Shown here piece after piece: positions 17,049 to 27,553 of a stretch of DNA of 64,000 nucleotides (the stretch's first letter is position 1; the number at the start of each line of letters is the position of its first letter). Source of the stretch: Variovorax sp. OK212. Lineage in GTDB: Bacteria > Pseudomonadota > Gammaproteobacteria > Burkholderiales > Burkholderiaceae_C. The translations under genes were made by a program, and so were the position numbers. Under the pieces are notes generated by a model. It had not been told where the DNA came from and did not search any database. It worked only from the letters and a program-made list of their open reading frames with translations. The stretch covers positions 434,001 to 498,000 of the forward strand of contig NZ_FOLP01000001.1 in NCBI RefSeq assembly GCF_900112425.1, written 5' to 3'.

Positions 17049-18616
17049 GCAACGAAGGAAGCAGCGCGGGTGCCGGCGCCATCCTCGAGATGCGCGGCAT
17101 CACCAAGACCTTTCCCGGCGTGAAGGCGCTGAGCAACGTCAACCTCGGCGTGCGCGCCGGGGAGATCCACGCGGTGGTCGGCGAGAACGGCGCGGGCAAG
17201 TCGACGCTCATGAAGGTGCTGAGTGGCGTCTACCCGTGCGACTCGTACGAGGGAGAGATCCACTTCGAGGGCGAGGTGCGCCGCTTCCGGGGCATTGCGG
17301 ACAGCGAGAAGCTCGGCATCATCATCATTCACCAGGAACTGGCGCTGGTGCCGCTGCTGTCGATTGCCGAGAACATCTTCCTGGGCAACGAGATCGCCAG
17401 CGGCGGCGTGATCGACTGGTTCGCCGCCTATGCGAAGACGCGCGAGCTGCTCGCCAAGGTGGGCCTGAAGGAGCCGCCCACCACGCTGGTGACCGACCTG
17501 GGCGTGGGCAAGCAGCAGCTGGTGGAAATCGCCAAGGCGCTGGCCAAGGAGGTGAAGCTGCTGATCCTGGACGAGCCCACCGCCAGCCTCAACGAGAACG
17601 ACAGCGACGCGCTGCTCATGCTGCTGCTCGAGCTCAAGCGCCAGGGCATCGCGTCGATCCTCATCTCGCACAAGCTCAACGAGATCGCCAAGGTGGCCGA
17701 CTCGGTGACGGTGCTGCGCGACGGCGCCACGGTGGAGACCATGGACTGCCGCGGCCAGCCGATCAGCGAGGACCGCATCATCCGCGACATGGTGGGGCGC
17801 GACATGGCGCACCGCTATCCGCAGCGCGCGCCGAAGATCGGCGCCACCGTGTTCGAGGTGCGCGACTGGCGCGTGCACCACGCGCTGCACGCCGACCGCG
17901 AACAGATCAAGGGCGTGAGCCTGACCGTGCGCCAGGGCGAGATCGTGGGCATTGCCGGCCTCATGGGCGCAGGCCGCACCGAGCTGGCCATGAGCATGTT
18001 CGGCAAGTCCTACGGCCAGCGCATCAGCGGCTCGGTGCACATGCACGGCAAGCCGGTGGACGTGAGCACCGTGCGCAAGGCCATCGACCACGGCATTGCC
18101 TACGTGACCGAAGACCGCAAGGGCCTGGGGCTGGTGCTGGAGGAAGACATCCGCAAGAACATCAGCCTGGCCAACCTGGACGCGATCGCCGATTCGTCGG
18201 TGATCGACAGCGGCCGCGAGTTCAAAGTGGCCAACGAGTACCGCAAGGCGCTCAACATCCGCTGTTCGGGCGTCGAGCAGCTGGTGGTCAACCTGTCGGG
18301 CGGCAACCAGCAGAAGGTGGTACTGAGCAAGTGGCTCTTCACCAAGCCCGAGCTGCTGATTCTCGACGAGCCCACGCGCGGCATCGACGTGGGCGCCAAG
18401 TACGAGATCTACACCATCATCGACCAGCTCGCGAGCGAGGGCAAAGGCATTCTCATGATCTCTTCGGAACTGCCGGAACTGCTCGGCATGTGCGACCGCA
18501 TCTACGTGATGAACGAGGGGCGCTTCGTGGCCGAGTTCACGGCGGCCGAAGCCTCGCAGGAACGCATCATGCACGCCATCGTGAGCGCGGGGAGCAGTGT
18601 CCATGCAGCAGCCTGA
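17045..18616 (+). CDS. gguA: Multiple-monosaccharide ABC importer ATPase (GguA type)
   Basis: GTG 17045 overlaps the preceding stop; 523 residues. Two ABC cassettes are present: Walker A GENGAGKS (about 50-57) and the second, degenerate nucleotide site [10 protein letters not shown] (about 307-316), each with an ABC signature region ([31 protein letters not shown]) and Walker B ([22 protein letters not shown]). This is the usual carbohydrate-importer ATPase. It drives uptake through the permease that follows, with the ChvE-like protein as receptor. Confidence 0.93.
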   Translation: MSNEGSSAGAGAILEMRGITKTFPGVKALSNVNLGVRAGEIHAVVGENGAGKSTLMKVLSGVYPCDSYEGEIHFEGEVRRFRGIADSEKLGIIIIHQELALVPLLSIAENIFLGNEIASGGVIDWFAAYAKTRELLAKVGLKEPPTTLVTDLGVGKQQLVEIAKALAKEVKLLILDEPTASLNENDSDALLMLLLELKRQGIASILISHKLNEIAKVADSVTVLRDGATVETMDCRGQPISEDRIIRDMVGRDMAHRYPQRAPKIGATVFEVRDWRVHHALHADREQIKGVSLTVRQGEIVGIAGLMGAGRTELAMSMFGKSYGQRISGSVHMHGKPVDVSTVRKAIDHGIAYVTEDRKGLGLVLEEDIRKNISLANLDAIADSSVIDSGREFKVANEYRKALNIRCSGVEQLVVNLSGGNQQKVVLSKWLFTKPELLILDEPTRGIDVGAKYEIYTIIDQLASEGKGILMISSELPELLGMCDRIYVMNEGRFVAEFTAAEASQERIMHAIVSAGSSVHAAA

Positions 18617-19823
18617 AGTCAACGCGGTGAAGGCCGCCGTGCCAATGACCGATGCGCCGAAGCTGCATGCCGGCTTCCTGAAGAACAACCTGCGCGAGTA
18701 CGGCATGCTGATCTCGCTGGTCGCGATCATGGTGCTGTTCCAGGTGCTGACCGACGGCACGCTGCTGCGCCCGCTGAACCTCACCAACCTGCTGCTGCAG
18801 AACAGCTACGTGGTCATCATGGCGCTGGGCATGCTGCTGGTGATCGTGGCCGGGCACATCGATTTGTCGGTGGGCTCGGTGTGCGGCTTCATCGGCGCGC
18901 TGGCGGCGGTGCTGATGGTGGAGTACGAGTGGCACTTCGTGCCCACGGCCATCGTGAGCATCCTGGCGGGCGCGGTCATCGGCGCGGCGCAGGGCTGGTT
19001 CGTGGCGTTTCGCAAGATACCGTCGTTCATCGTCACGCTCGCGGGCATGCTGGTGTTCAAGGGGCTCACGCTGGCGCTGCTGGCGGGGCAGTCGGTGGGG
19101 CCTTTTCCGGAGGCGTTCCAGCGGCTGAGCTCGGGCTTCATTCCCGATCCGCTGGGCGGCGGCGGTGCGGGCGGCCTGCGCACCACATCGCTGGTCGTCG
19201 GCGCGCTGGCCGCCGCGGCGCTGGTGTTCTTCAAGCTGCGCGGGCGCGCCAAGCTGGCGGCGCACGGCATGGAGCAGGAGCCGTATGCGTTCTTCCTGGT
19301 GAAGAACCTGTTCTTTGCGGCCATCATCCTGTTCTTCAGCTACCTGCTCTCGACCTACAAGGGCCTGCCCAACGTGCTCATCGTGATGGCGGTGCTGATC
19401 GTGGTGTACGACTTCGTCACCAACCGCACCACCATCGGCCGGCGCATCTATGCGCTGGGCGGCAACGAGAAGGCGGCGCGGCTGTCGGGCGTGAAGACGC
19501 AGCGCCTCGCGTTCCTCACCTTCGTGAACATGGGCGCGCTCGCGGCGCTGGCCGGGCTGGTGTTCGCGGCGCGGCTCAACACGGCCACGCCCAAGGCGGG
19601 CCTGGGCTTCGAGCTCGACGTGATCGCGGCCTGCTTCATCGGCGGCGCATCGGCCTCGGGCGGCGTGGGCCGGGTGATGGGCGCGGTCATCGGCGCCTTC
19701 ATCATGGGCGTGATGAACAACGGCATGTCGATCCTGGGCATCGGCATCGACTACCAGCAGGTCATCAAGGGCCTGGTGCTGCTGGCGGCGGTGTTCATCG
19801 ACGTCTACAACAAGAACAAGTAG
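18603..19823 (+). CDS. gguB: Multiple-monosaccharide ABC importer permease (GguB type)
   Basis: 406 residues from ATG 18603, which has GGGGAG eight bases upstream and overlaps the ATPase gene by 14 bp. A hydrophilic N-terminus of about 35 residues precedes roughly ten hydrophobic segments. The sugar-permease signature [17 protein letters not shown] (about 80-96) and the EAA-like loop [13 protein letters not shown] are clear, as is the C-terminal [15 protein letters not shown]. At 406 residues it is longer than RbsC-type permeases, as is normal for GguB. It forms the channel of the ChvE-dependent importer. Confidence 0.92.
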   Translation: MQQPEVNAVKAAVPMTDAPKLHAGFLKNNLREYGMLISLVAIMVLFQVLTDGTLLRPLNLTNLLLQNSYVVIMALGMLLVIVAGHIDLSVGSVCGFIGALAAVLMVEYEWHFVPTAIVSILAGAVIGAAQGWFVAFRKIPSFIVTLAGMLVFKGLTLALLAGQSVGPFPEAFQRLSSGFIPDPLGGGGAGGLRTTSLVVGALAAAALVFFKLRGRAKLAAHGMEQEPYAFFLVKNLFFAAIILFFSYLLSTYKGLPNVLIVMAVLIVVYDFVTNRTTIGRRIYALGGNEKAARLSGVKTQRLAFLTFVNMGALAALAGLVFAARLNTATPKAGLGFELDVIAACFIGGASASGGVGRVMGAVIGAFIMGVMNNGMSILGIGIDYQQVIKGLVLLAAVFIDVYNKNK

Positions 19824-19829
19824 CAGCGC

Positions 19830-21353
<1,524 letters not shown>

Positions 21354-21369
21354 AACGCGCCGTCTTCCT

Positions 21370-21662
21370 GTCTGTCTCCCTCCCCTCCCGGGGGAGGGTC
21401 GGGGTGGGGGCGCGCGGCCTCCAATACTGCGCGGCGGTAAAGGCCTCTTGCCCCCATCCCAGCCTTCCCCCGGAAGGGGAAGGAGCAAGGCCGAAGACAT
21501 GACACGCATCTCATTGCTCATGGGTCACCGCCTGTCCCTGTCTTTCTCCCTCCCCTCCCGGGGGAGGGTCGGGTTGGGGGCGCGCGGCCTCCAACACTGC
21601 GCGGGGGTGAAGACCGCTTGCCCCCATCCCAGCCTTCCCCCGGAAGGGGAAGGAGCAAATCC
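21370..21662. repeat. Duplicated palindromic (REP/MITE-like) element, period about 170 bp
   Basis: The gap between the ATPase and permease genes holds two near-identical copies of an element of about 120 bp (from about 21371 and about 21541). Each has imperfect inverted arms of about 36 bp (starting CTCCCTCCCCTCCCGGGGGA and ending CCTTCCCCCGGAAGGGGAAG), and each arm is itself a small hairpin. Both copies end in AAGGAG, the ribosome site. The first copy is followed by an altered copy of the first dozen codons of the downstream permease, so the duplication included the start of that gene. No transposase is present. Confidence 0.85.
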
Positions 21663-21666
21663 ATGA
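21499..21666 (+). other. Short leader frame left by the duplication, coupled to the permease start
   Basis: ATG 21499 follows AAGGAGCAAGGCCGAAGAC and opens a 55-codon frame whose first residues (MTRISLLMGHRL) imitate those of the permease (MTRLSSLMSHRL). The frame then runs through the second palindromic copy and stops at TGA 21664-21666, overlapping the permease ATG (ATGA). It is probably a by-product, yet it could couple translation of the permease to upstream ribosomes. It has no recognisable domain. Confidence 0.45.
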
Positions 21667-22697
21667 CACGCCTCTCATCGCTCATGAGCCATCGGCTCGC
21701 CTGGCCCATCGTCACGCTGCTGCTCCTGCTCGCGGTCAACACCGCCTTCAACGCCAGCTTCCTGCATCTCGAATGGCGAGACGGCCATCTCTACGGCAGC
21801 CTGATCGACATCCTCAACCGCGCGGCGCCGCTGGTGCTGGTGTCGCTGGGCATGACACTGGTGATCGCCACGCGTGGCATTGACATCTCGGTGGGCGCAG
21901 TGGTGGCCATCGCAGCGGCACTCGCGGCCTGGATGATCGGCGGCTCGGTGGCCAACGACGTCAGCCGCTTCCCGATGCCGCTCGCCATCCTCGCGGCCAT
22001 CGGCATCGCGCTGCTGTGCGGCCTGTGGAACGGCCTGCTGGTGGCCAAGGTGGGCATGCAACCGATCATCGCGACGCTGATCCTGATGGTGGCCGGCCGC
22101 GGCATCGCGCAGCTCATCGCCGACGGGCAGATCATCACGATCTACTACAAGCCCTTCTTCTTCCTCGGCAGCGGCTACCTGCTGGGCTTGCCGTTCTCGC
22201 TGTTCATCGTGGCGGCGGTGTTCGTGCTGCTGTACCTGGCGATCACGCGCACGGCGCTGGGCCTGTTCATCCAGGCGGTGGGCATCAACCCGACGGCGGC
22301 GCGCGTGGCGGGCGTGCAGGCGCGGCGGCTGGTCGTCGGGGCCTATGCGTTCTGCGGTGCGTGCGCCGGCGTGGCGGGGCTGTTGATCAGCTCCAACGTG
22401 AAGAGCGCGGACGGCAACAACGCGGGCCAGCTCATCGAGCTCGACGCGATCCTGGCCGTGACGCTGGGCGGCACGGCGCTGACCGGCGGGCGCTTCAGCC
22501 TGGTGGGCAGCGTGATCGGCGCGCTGATCATCCAGACGCTGACCTATGCGATCTATTCATTGGGCGTGCCGCCGGAGATCAACCTCGTCGTGAAGGCGGG
22601 CGTGGTGTTCGCGGTGATGCTGCTGCAGTCGCCGGAGTTCAGGGCGGAGGTAAGGTCGCTGGTGCAGCGGCCGGCGCATGAAGGGGGACGGGCATGA
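21663..22697 (+). CDS. YtfT-like sugar ABC importer permease
   Basis: 344 residues from ATG 21663, with GGAAGGAG ten bases upstream supplied by the repeat element. The membrane protein has the family signature TLVIATRGIDISVGAVVAI (about 64-82) and the loop VGINPTAARVAGVQARR. It pairs with the next gene as the second half of a heterodimeric channel, as in YtfT/YjfF. The frame could be extended upstream to 21618 through the repeat, but that part encodes only repeat-derived sequence (PSQPSPGRGRS) and is not expected to be translated. Confidence 0.9.
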   Translation: MTRLSSLMSHRLAWPIVTLLLLLAVNTAFNASFLHLEWRDGHLYGSLIDILNRAAPLVLVSLGMTLVIATRGIDISVGAVVAIAAALAAWMIGGSVANDVSRFPMPLAILAAIGIALLCGLWNGLLVAKVGMQPIIATLILMVAGRGIAQLIADGQIITIYYKPFFFLGSGYLLGLPFSLFIVAAVFVLLYLAITRTALGLFIQAVGINPTAARVAGVQARRLVVGAYAFCGACAGVAGLLISSNVKSADGNNAGQLIELDAILAVTLGGTALTGGRFSLVGSVIGALIIQTLTYAIYSLGVPPEINLVVKAGVVFAVMLLQSPEFRAEVRSLVQRPAHEGGRA

Positions 22698-23740
22698 GCG
22701 CGGTGATCGATTCGGCACCCTCACCCCAGCCCTCTCCCGCAAGCGGGAGAGGGGGCAAGACCCAGGGCAAGCGAAGGGGAGGGCTCAACCCGAAGTACCT
22801 GCCGCTGGCGGCGACCATTTCGCTGTTCGTGCTGGTGGCCACGCTGGGTTCGGTGTTCTACGACGGCTTCTTCTCGGCGCAGGTGTTCCTCAACCTGCTG
22901 ATCGACAACGCCTTCCTGATCGTCGTGGCCGTGGGCATGACCTTCGTGATTCTCTCGGGCGGCATCGACCTGTCGGTGGGCTCGGTGATTGCGCTCACCA
23001 CCATGGTGTCGGCCTCGCTGGTCGAGAAGCACGGCTGGAGCCCCGGCATCGTGATTCCGCTGGTGCTGGCAATGGGCACGGCCTTCGGCGCGTTCATGGG
23101 CCTGCTGATCGAACGCTACCGGCTGCAGCCCTTCATCGTCACGCTGGCCGGCATGTTCCTGGCGCGCGGGCTGTGCTACCTGATCAGCATCGATTCGATC
23201 AGCATCACCAACGAGTTCTACTCCGAGGTCTCGCAGATCCGCATTCCGATCTGGGGCGAGGCCTCGGTGTCGATCAGCGCGGTGATCGCGGTGGCGGTGC
23301 TGCTGGCGGCGGTGTTCGTGGCGCACTGCACGCCCTTCGGCCGCGCGGTGTACGCCATCGGCGGCAGCGAGCATTCGGCCATGCTGATGGGCCTGCCGGT
23401 GCGCCGCACGCTCATCGGCGTGTACACGCTCTCGGGCTTCTGCTCGGCGCTGGCCGGCGTGATCTTCACCTTCTACATGCTTTCGGGCTACGGCCTGCAC
23501 GCGGTGGGGCTGGAGCTCGACGCCATCGCGGCGGTGGTGATCGGCGGCACGCTGCTCACCGGCGGCGTGGGCTACGTGGCGGGCACGCTGTTCGGCGTGC
23601 TGATGCTCGGGATCATCCAGACGCTGATCTCCTTCGATGGCACGCTGAGTTCGTGGTGGACCCGCATCGTGGTGGGCGCGCTGCTGTTCGTGTTCTGCCT
23701 GCTGCAGCGCTTCTTCACCTCGCGCGCCCCGCGGCGCTGA
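22694..23740 (+). CDS. YjfF-like sugar ABC importer permease with REP-encoded N-terminal insert
   Basis: 348 residues; ATG 22694 overlaps the YtfT-like stop (ATGA). Residues about 9-30 (SPQPSPASGRGGKTQGKRRG) are encoded by a REP palindrome at 22730-22753 and flanking repeat sequence, and precede the first membrane helix, so they should face the cytoplasm. The rest is a typical permease: [18 protein letters not shown] (about 76-93) and the loop GGSEHSAMLMGLPVRR. It completes the YtfQ-R-T-YjfF-type importer. Confidence 0.9.
   Translation: MSAVIDSAPSPQPSPASGRGGKTQGKRRGGLNPKYLPLAATISLFVLVATLGSVFYDGFFSAQVFLNLLIDNAFLIVVAVGMTFVILSGGIDLSVGSVIALTTMVSASLVEKHGWSPGIVIPLVLAMGTAFGAFMGLLIERYRLQPFIVTLAGMFLARGLCYLISIDSISITNEFYSEVSQIRIPIWGEASVSISAVIAVAVLLAAVFVAHCTPFGRAVYAIGGSEHSAMLMGLPVRRTLIGVYTLSGFCSALAGVIFTFYMLSGYGLHAVGLELDAIAAVVIGGTLLTGGVGYVAGTLFGVLMLGIIQTLISFDGTLSSWWTRIVVGALLFVFCLLQRFFTSRAPRR
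22730..22753. repeat. REP palindrome inside a coding sequence
   Basis: CCCTCTCCCGC and GCGGGAGAGGG form a perfect 11-bp stem with an AA loop. This is a common proteobacterial REP form, preceded by CCCTCACCCCAGC. It lies within codons 13-20 of the YjfF-like permease and is translated in frame. Confidence 0.8.
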
Positions 23741-23794
23741 CGGCCTTCCTGCCTCCTTTTTCTCTTTCTTCTCTCGCACTCAGGACACTTCCGC

Positions 23795-25555
23795 ATGCCG
23801 GACCCCACCTCCAAGAACCCCCCGAAGAAGCTGCGCTCCACCGAATGGTTCGGGTCGGCCGACAAGAACGGCTTCATGTACCGCAGCTGGATGAAGAACC
23901 AGGGCATTCCGGACCACGAGTTCGATGGCCGCCCGATCATCGGCATCTGCAACACCTGGTCGGAGCTGACGCCGTGCAACGCGCACTTCCGCAAGATCGC
24001 CGAGCACGTGAAGCGCGGCATCTCGGAGGCGGGCGGTTTTCCGGTGGAGTTCCCGGTGTTCTCCAACGGCGAGTCGAACCTGCGGCCCACGGCCATGCTC
24101 ACGCGCAACCTCGCGAGCATGGACGTGGAGGAAGCCATCCGCGGCAACCCGGTCGACGCGGTGGTGCTGCTCACGGGCTGCGACAAGACCACGCCCGCGC
24201 TGCTGATGGGCGCGGCGAGCTGCGACATCCCGGCCATCGTGGTCACGGGCGGGCCGATGCTCAACGGCAAGCTCGAAGGCAAGAACATCGGTTCGGGCAC
24301 GGCCGTGTGGCAGCTGCACGAGTCGCTGAAGGCGGGCGAGATCAACCTGCACCAGTTCCTGTCGGCCGAAGGCGGCATGTCGCGTTCGGCAGGCACCTGC
24401 AACACGATGGGCACGGCCTCCACCATGGCCTGCATGGCCGAGGCGCTGGGCACTTCGCTGCCGCACAACGCGGCCATTCCGGCGGTGGATGCGCGGCGCT
24501 ACGTGCTCGCGCAGATGTCGGGCATGCGCGCGGTGCAGATGGCGAAGGACGGGCTCACGCTGTCGAAGATCCTCACGCGCGAGGCTTTCGAGAACGCCAT
24601 CCGCGTGAACGCGGCCATCGGCGGATCGACCAACGCGGTGATCCACCTGAAGGCGATCGCGGGGCGCATCGGCGTCGAGCTGGAGCTGGAAGACTGGACG
24701 CGCATCGGCAGCCACACGCCGACCATCGTCGACCTGATGCCCTCGGGCCGCTTCCTCATGGAGGAGTTCTATTACGCCGGCGGCCTGCCCGCCGTGCTGC
24801 GCCGGCTGGGCGAGAACGGGCTGCTGCCGCACCCCGGCGCGCTCACGGTCAACGGCCAGTCGATCTGGGACAACGTGCGCGAGGCGCCGAGCTTCGACGA
24901 CGAGGTGATCCGCCCGCTCGACAAACCGCTCATTGCCGACGGCGGCATCCGCATCCTGCGCGGCAACCTGTCGCCGCGCGGCGCGGTGCTCAAGCCCTCG
25001 GCCGCATCCCCGGAGCTGCTGAAGCACCGCGGCCGCGCGGTGGTGTTCGAGAACCTGGAGCACTACAAGGAGCGCATCGTCGACGAAGACCTCGACATCG
25101 ACGCCAGCTGCGTGATGGTGCTGAAGAACTGCGGCCCCAAGGGCTACCCCGGCATGGCCGAGGTCGGCAACATGGGCCTGCCGCCCAAGCTGCTGCGCCA
25201 GGGCGTGAAGGACATGGTGCGCATCTCGGACGCACGCATGAGCGGCACGGCCTACGGCACCGTGGTGCTGCACGTGGCGCCCGAGGCGGCGGACGGCGGG
25301 CCGCTGGCGGCGGTGCGCGACGGCGACTGGATCGAGCTCGACTGCGATGCGGGGCGCCTGCACCTGGACATCAGCGACGAAGAACTGGCCGCGCGGCTCG
25401 CGTCGCTGTCGGCCGCAGACGCACAGCCGATGAGCACGCGCGGCGGCGGCTACCAGAAGCTGTACGTCAACCACGTGCTGCAGGCCGACGAAGGCTGCGA
25501 CTTCGACTTTCTGGTGGGCTGCAGAGGCTCCGCCGTGCCCCGCCATTCGCATTGA
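23795..25555 (+). CDS. L-arabinonate dehydratase, IlvD/Edd family
   Basis: 586 residues. It has the three Fe-S cysteines expected for this family, in NTWSELTPCNAH (about 52-63), TGCDKTTPALLMG (about 127-139) and GTCNTMGTASTM (about 199-210), and the SDARMSGTAYGTVVLHVAPEAA stretch near residue 475. The overall pattern, including KNQGIPDHEFDGRP and the C-terminal DFDFLVGCRGSAVP, agrees with Rhizobium L-arabinonate dehydratase as I recall it. The reaction is L-arabinonate to L-2-keto-3-deoxyarabonate and water; related pentonates may also be used. It lies 54 bp after the importer and just before the next pathway gene. Confidence 0.88.
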   Translation: MPDPTSKNPPKKLRSTEWFGSADKNGFMYRSWMKNQGIPDHEFDGRPIIGICNTWSELTPCNAHFRKIAEHVKRGISEAGGFPVEFPVFSNGESNLRPTAMLTRNLASMDVEEAIRGNPVDAVVLLTGCDKTTPALLMGAASCDIPAIVVTGGPMLNGKLEGKNIGSGTAVWQLHESLKAGEINLHQFLSAEGGMSRSAGTCNTMGTASTMACMAEALGTSLPHNAAIPAVDARRYVLAQMSGMRAVQMAKDGLTLSKILTREAFENAIRVNAAIGGSTNAVIHLKAIAGRIGVELELEDWTRIGSHTPTIVDLMPSGRFLMEEFYYAGGLPAVLRRLGENGLLPHPGALTVNGQSIWDNVREAPSFDDEVIRPLDKPLIADGGIRILRGNLSPRGAVLKPSAASPELLKHRGRAVVFENLEHYKERIVDEDLDIDASCVMVLKNCGPKGYPGMAEVGNMGLPPKLLRQGVKDMVRISDARMSGTAYGTVVLHVAPEAADGGPLAAVRDGDWIELDCDAGRLHLDISDEELAARLASLSAADAQPMSTRGGGYQKLYVNHVLQADEGCDFDFLVGCRGSAVPRHSH

Positions 25556-25575
25556 ATCCACAGAAGACAGACACC

Positions 25576-26493
25576 ATGAACCCCAGATACCGCGGCATCT
25601 TTCCGGTGGTGCCCACCACCTTCACCGAACAGGGCGCGCTCGACATCGAGAGCCAGAAGCGCTGCGTCGACTTCATGATCGACGCGGGCTCCGACGGCCT
25701 GTGCATCCTGGCGAATTTCTCCGAACAGTTCGTGCTGTCCGACGAAGAGCGCGAAGTGCTCACGCGCGAGATCCTCGAACACGTGAAGGGCCGCGTGCCG
25801 GTGATCGTGACCACCACGCACTACAGCACCAAGGTGTGCGCGGAGCGCAGCCGGCGCGCGCAGGACATGGGCGCGGCCATGCTGATGGTGATGCCGCCGT
25901 ACCACGGCGCGACCTTCCGCGTGCCCGAGCCGCAGATCTTTGAGTTCTATGCGCGGCTGTCGGACGCGGTGGGCATTCCCGTCATGGTCCAGGACGCACC
26001 GGCCAGCGGCACGGTGCTGTCGGCGCCGTTTCTTGCGCGCATGGCCAAGGAGATCGAGCAGGTGGCGTACTTCAAGATCGAGACGCCCGGCGCGGCCGCC
26101 AAGCTGCGCGAGCTGATCCGCCTGGGCGGCGACGCCATCGAAGGGCCGTGGGACGGCGAGGAAGCCATCACGCTGATGCCCGACCTCGATGCCGGTGCCA
26201 CCGGTTCGATGACGGGTGGCGGCTACCCCGACGGCATTCGCCCGATCATCGAGGCGCACCGCGCGGGCGACCGCGACAAGGCCTTTGCGCTGTACCAGCA
26301 GTGGCTGCCGCTGATCAACTACGAGAACCGGCAAGCGGGGCTGCTGGCCTGCAAGTCGCTCATGAAGGAGGGCGGCGTGATCGCTTGCGAGGCGCCGCGG
26401 CACCCGCTGCCGGCGATGCACCCCGAGACGCGCGCCGGGCTGATCGAGACGGCGAAGCGGCTCGATCCGATGGTGCTGCGCTGGGGGCACTGA
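25576..26493 (+). CDS. L-2-keto-3-deoxyarabonate dehydratase, DHDPS/NAL family
   Basis: 305 residues. A dihydrodipicolinate synthase-type barrel with VPTTFTEQGALD at the N-terminus, the GLCILANFSEQFVL segment that in this subfamily replaces the usual GTTGE loop, and the Schiff-base lysine in QVAYFKIETPGAA (about 157). The subfamily dehydrates and decarboxylates no carbon chain: it converts L-2-keto-3-deoxyarabonate to 2,5-dioxovalerate, the substrate of the aldehyde dehydrogenase at 13474. The ATG at 25576 follows AGAAGACAG. The last 134 bp are overlapped antisense by the LysR gene. Confidence 0.87.
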   Translation: MNPRYRGIFPVVPTTFTEQGALDIESQKRCVDFMIDAGSDGLCILANFSEQFVLSDEEREVLTREILEHVKGRVPVIVTTTHYSTKVCAERSRRAQDMGAAMLMVMPPYHGATFRVPEPQIFEFYARLSDAVGIPVMVQDAPASGTVLSAPFLARMAKEIEQVAYFKIETPGAAAKLRELIRLGGDAIEGPWDGEEAITLMPDLDAGATGSMTGGGYPDGIRPIIEAHRAGDRDKAFALYQQWLPLINYENRQAGLLACKSLMKEGGVIACEAPRHPLPAMHPETRAGLIETAKRLDPMVLRWGH

Positions 26494-27433
26494 TGCCGTC
26501 GATGTCGCTGGTGCCGCTGGCGTTGCGGTCATCCGCGAAGTAGGGCGACAGGATCTCCGTCAGCCAGTCCATCATGGCCTGCACGCGTGGCGCGAGCTGG
26601 CGGCGGTTGGCGTACAGCAGCGACACGGGCATCGGCCGCGCGTTGAACTCCGGCATCACCAGCACCAGCGCGCCTCTCGCGGCGCTGGCCTCCAGCCCCA
26701 CGGCCGGCGCCTGGATGAAGCCCAGGCCGGCCAGCGCGGCCGCCTGGTAGGCATCGGTGCCGTTCACCGTGACGGTGGCGCGCATCGGCTGCACCTTGTA
26801 GAGCCCGTCGGCGGGGTCGAGGTATTCCCAGCCCGCATCGTTCGACGCCAGCGTCTGCGCGAAGTGAACGATGCGGTGCTGCGCCAGGTCGGCCAGCGTG
26901 CGTGGCGTGCCGTGCGCCTGCAGGTAGGCCGGGCTCGCGGCATTGGCCATGCGCATGAAGCCGATCGGCCGCGCGACGAAGTCCGCATCGCCGAGCACGC
27001 CCATGCGCAGCACGCAGTCGAAGCCTTCATGCACGAGGTCGACATGGCGGTCGGTGGTGCTGATGCCGACCTCCAGCGCCGGATGCCGCGCCAGGAACTC
27101 GGGCAGCCGCGGAATGACGAAGTCGCGCGCCACCACGTTCGGCAGGTCGATGCGCAGCCGCCCGGTCAGGCCGCTGGCGTGTGGGCGGAACATGGCGGCC
27201 AGCTGCTCGCCTTCGGACAGGTACTCCTTGCAGCGCGCCAGAAAGCGCTGGCCGTCTTCGGTGAGGCGCACGCTGCGCGTGGTGCGCTGCAGCAGCCGCG
27301 TGCCGAGCCGCTCCTCGAGCTGCTGCACGGCCACCGACACGCGCGCGCGGGTCAGCCCGAGCTGGTCGGCGGCGCGGCTGAAGCTCGCGAGCTCGGCGAC
27401 CCTGGAGAAGATGCGCAGTTCGTCGGCGTTCAT
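26360..27433 (-). CDS. LysR-family regulator with an extended tail antisense to the dehydratase gene
   Basis: 357 residues, against about 300 for the family. The HTH (ELASFSRAADQLGLTRARVSVAVQQLEERLGTRLL, about 13-47) and effector domain (about 90-295) are normal up to SPYFADDRNASGT. The last 50 or so residues are a Ser/Arg/Ala-rich low-complexity tail (PSDRAASPSRSARR, APRKRSRRPPS) read from the strand opposite the 3' end of the dehydratase gene, as if the original stop was lost. The gene is divergent from the SDR at 27554, its likely target. Confidence 0.85.
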   Translation of the reverse strand: MNADELRIFSRVAELASFSRAADQLGLTRARVSVAVQQLEERLGTRLLQRTTRSVRLTEDGQRFLARCKEYLSEGEQLAAMFRPHASGLTGRLRIDLPNVVARDFVIPRLPEFLARHPALEVGISTTDRHVDLVHEGFDCVLRMGVLGDADFVARPIGFMRMANAASPAYLQAHGTPRTLADLAQHRIVHFAQTLASNDAGWEYLDPADGLYKVQPMRATVTVNGTDAYQAAALAGLGFIQAPAVGLEASAARGALVLVMPEFNARPMPVSLLYANRRQLAPRVQAMMDWLTEILSPYFADDRNASGTSDIDGISAPSAAPSDRAASPSRSARRASRGASPAAGAAAPRKRSRRPPS

Positions 27434-27444
27434 GGCGCCAGATT

Positions 27445-27462
27445 GTTATCTTTTTGGATAAC
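27445..27462. promoter_or_regulatory. Inverted repeat of the LysR T-N11-A type
   Basis: GTTATC and GATAAC are separated by TTTTTG in the 120-bp gap between divergent LysR and SDR genes. The TTATC-N6-GATAA arrangement fits the LysR consensus and lies 11 bp upstream of the lysR-type start, compatible with autoregulation. Confidence 0.6.
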
Positions 27463-27553
27463 GGTGTGCACTGTTTCGCGGGATTTATCTGACTGGCGGT
27501 AATTCTTAAAGTCCGCTCATCGACCTGCCGATCCACCCACCGAGGACTTTGAA

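Noticed and set aside
21354..21662. Insertion sequence between the ATPase and permease genes
   Set aside because: The repeat has no transposase and no full-length IS ends; it fits a non-autonomous palindromic element.
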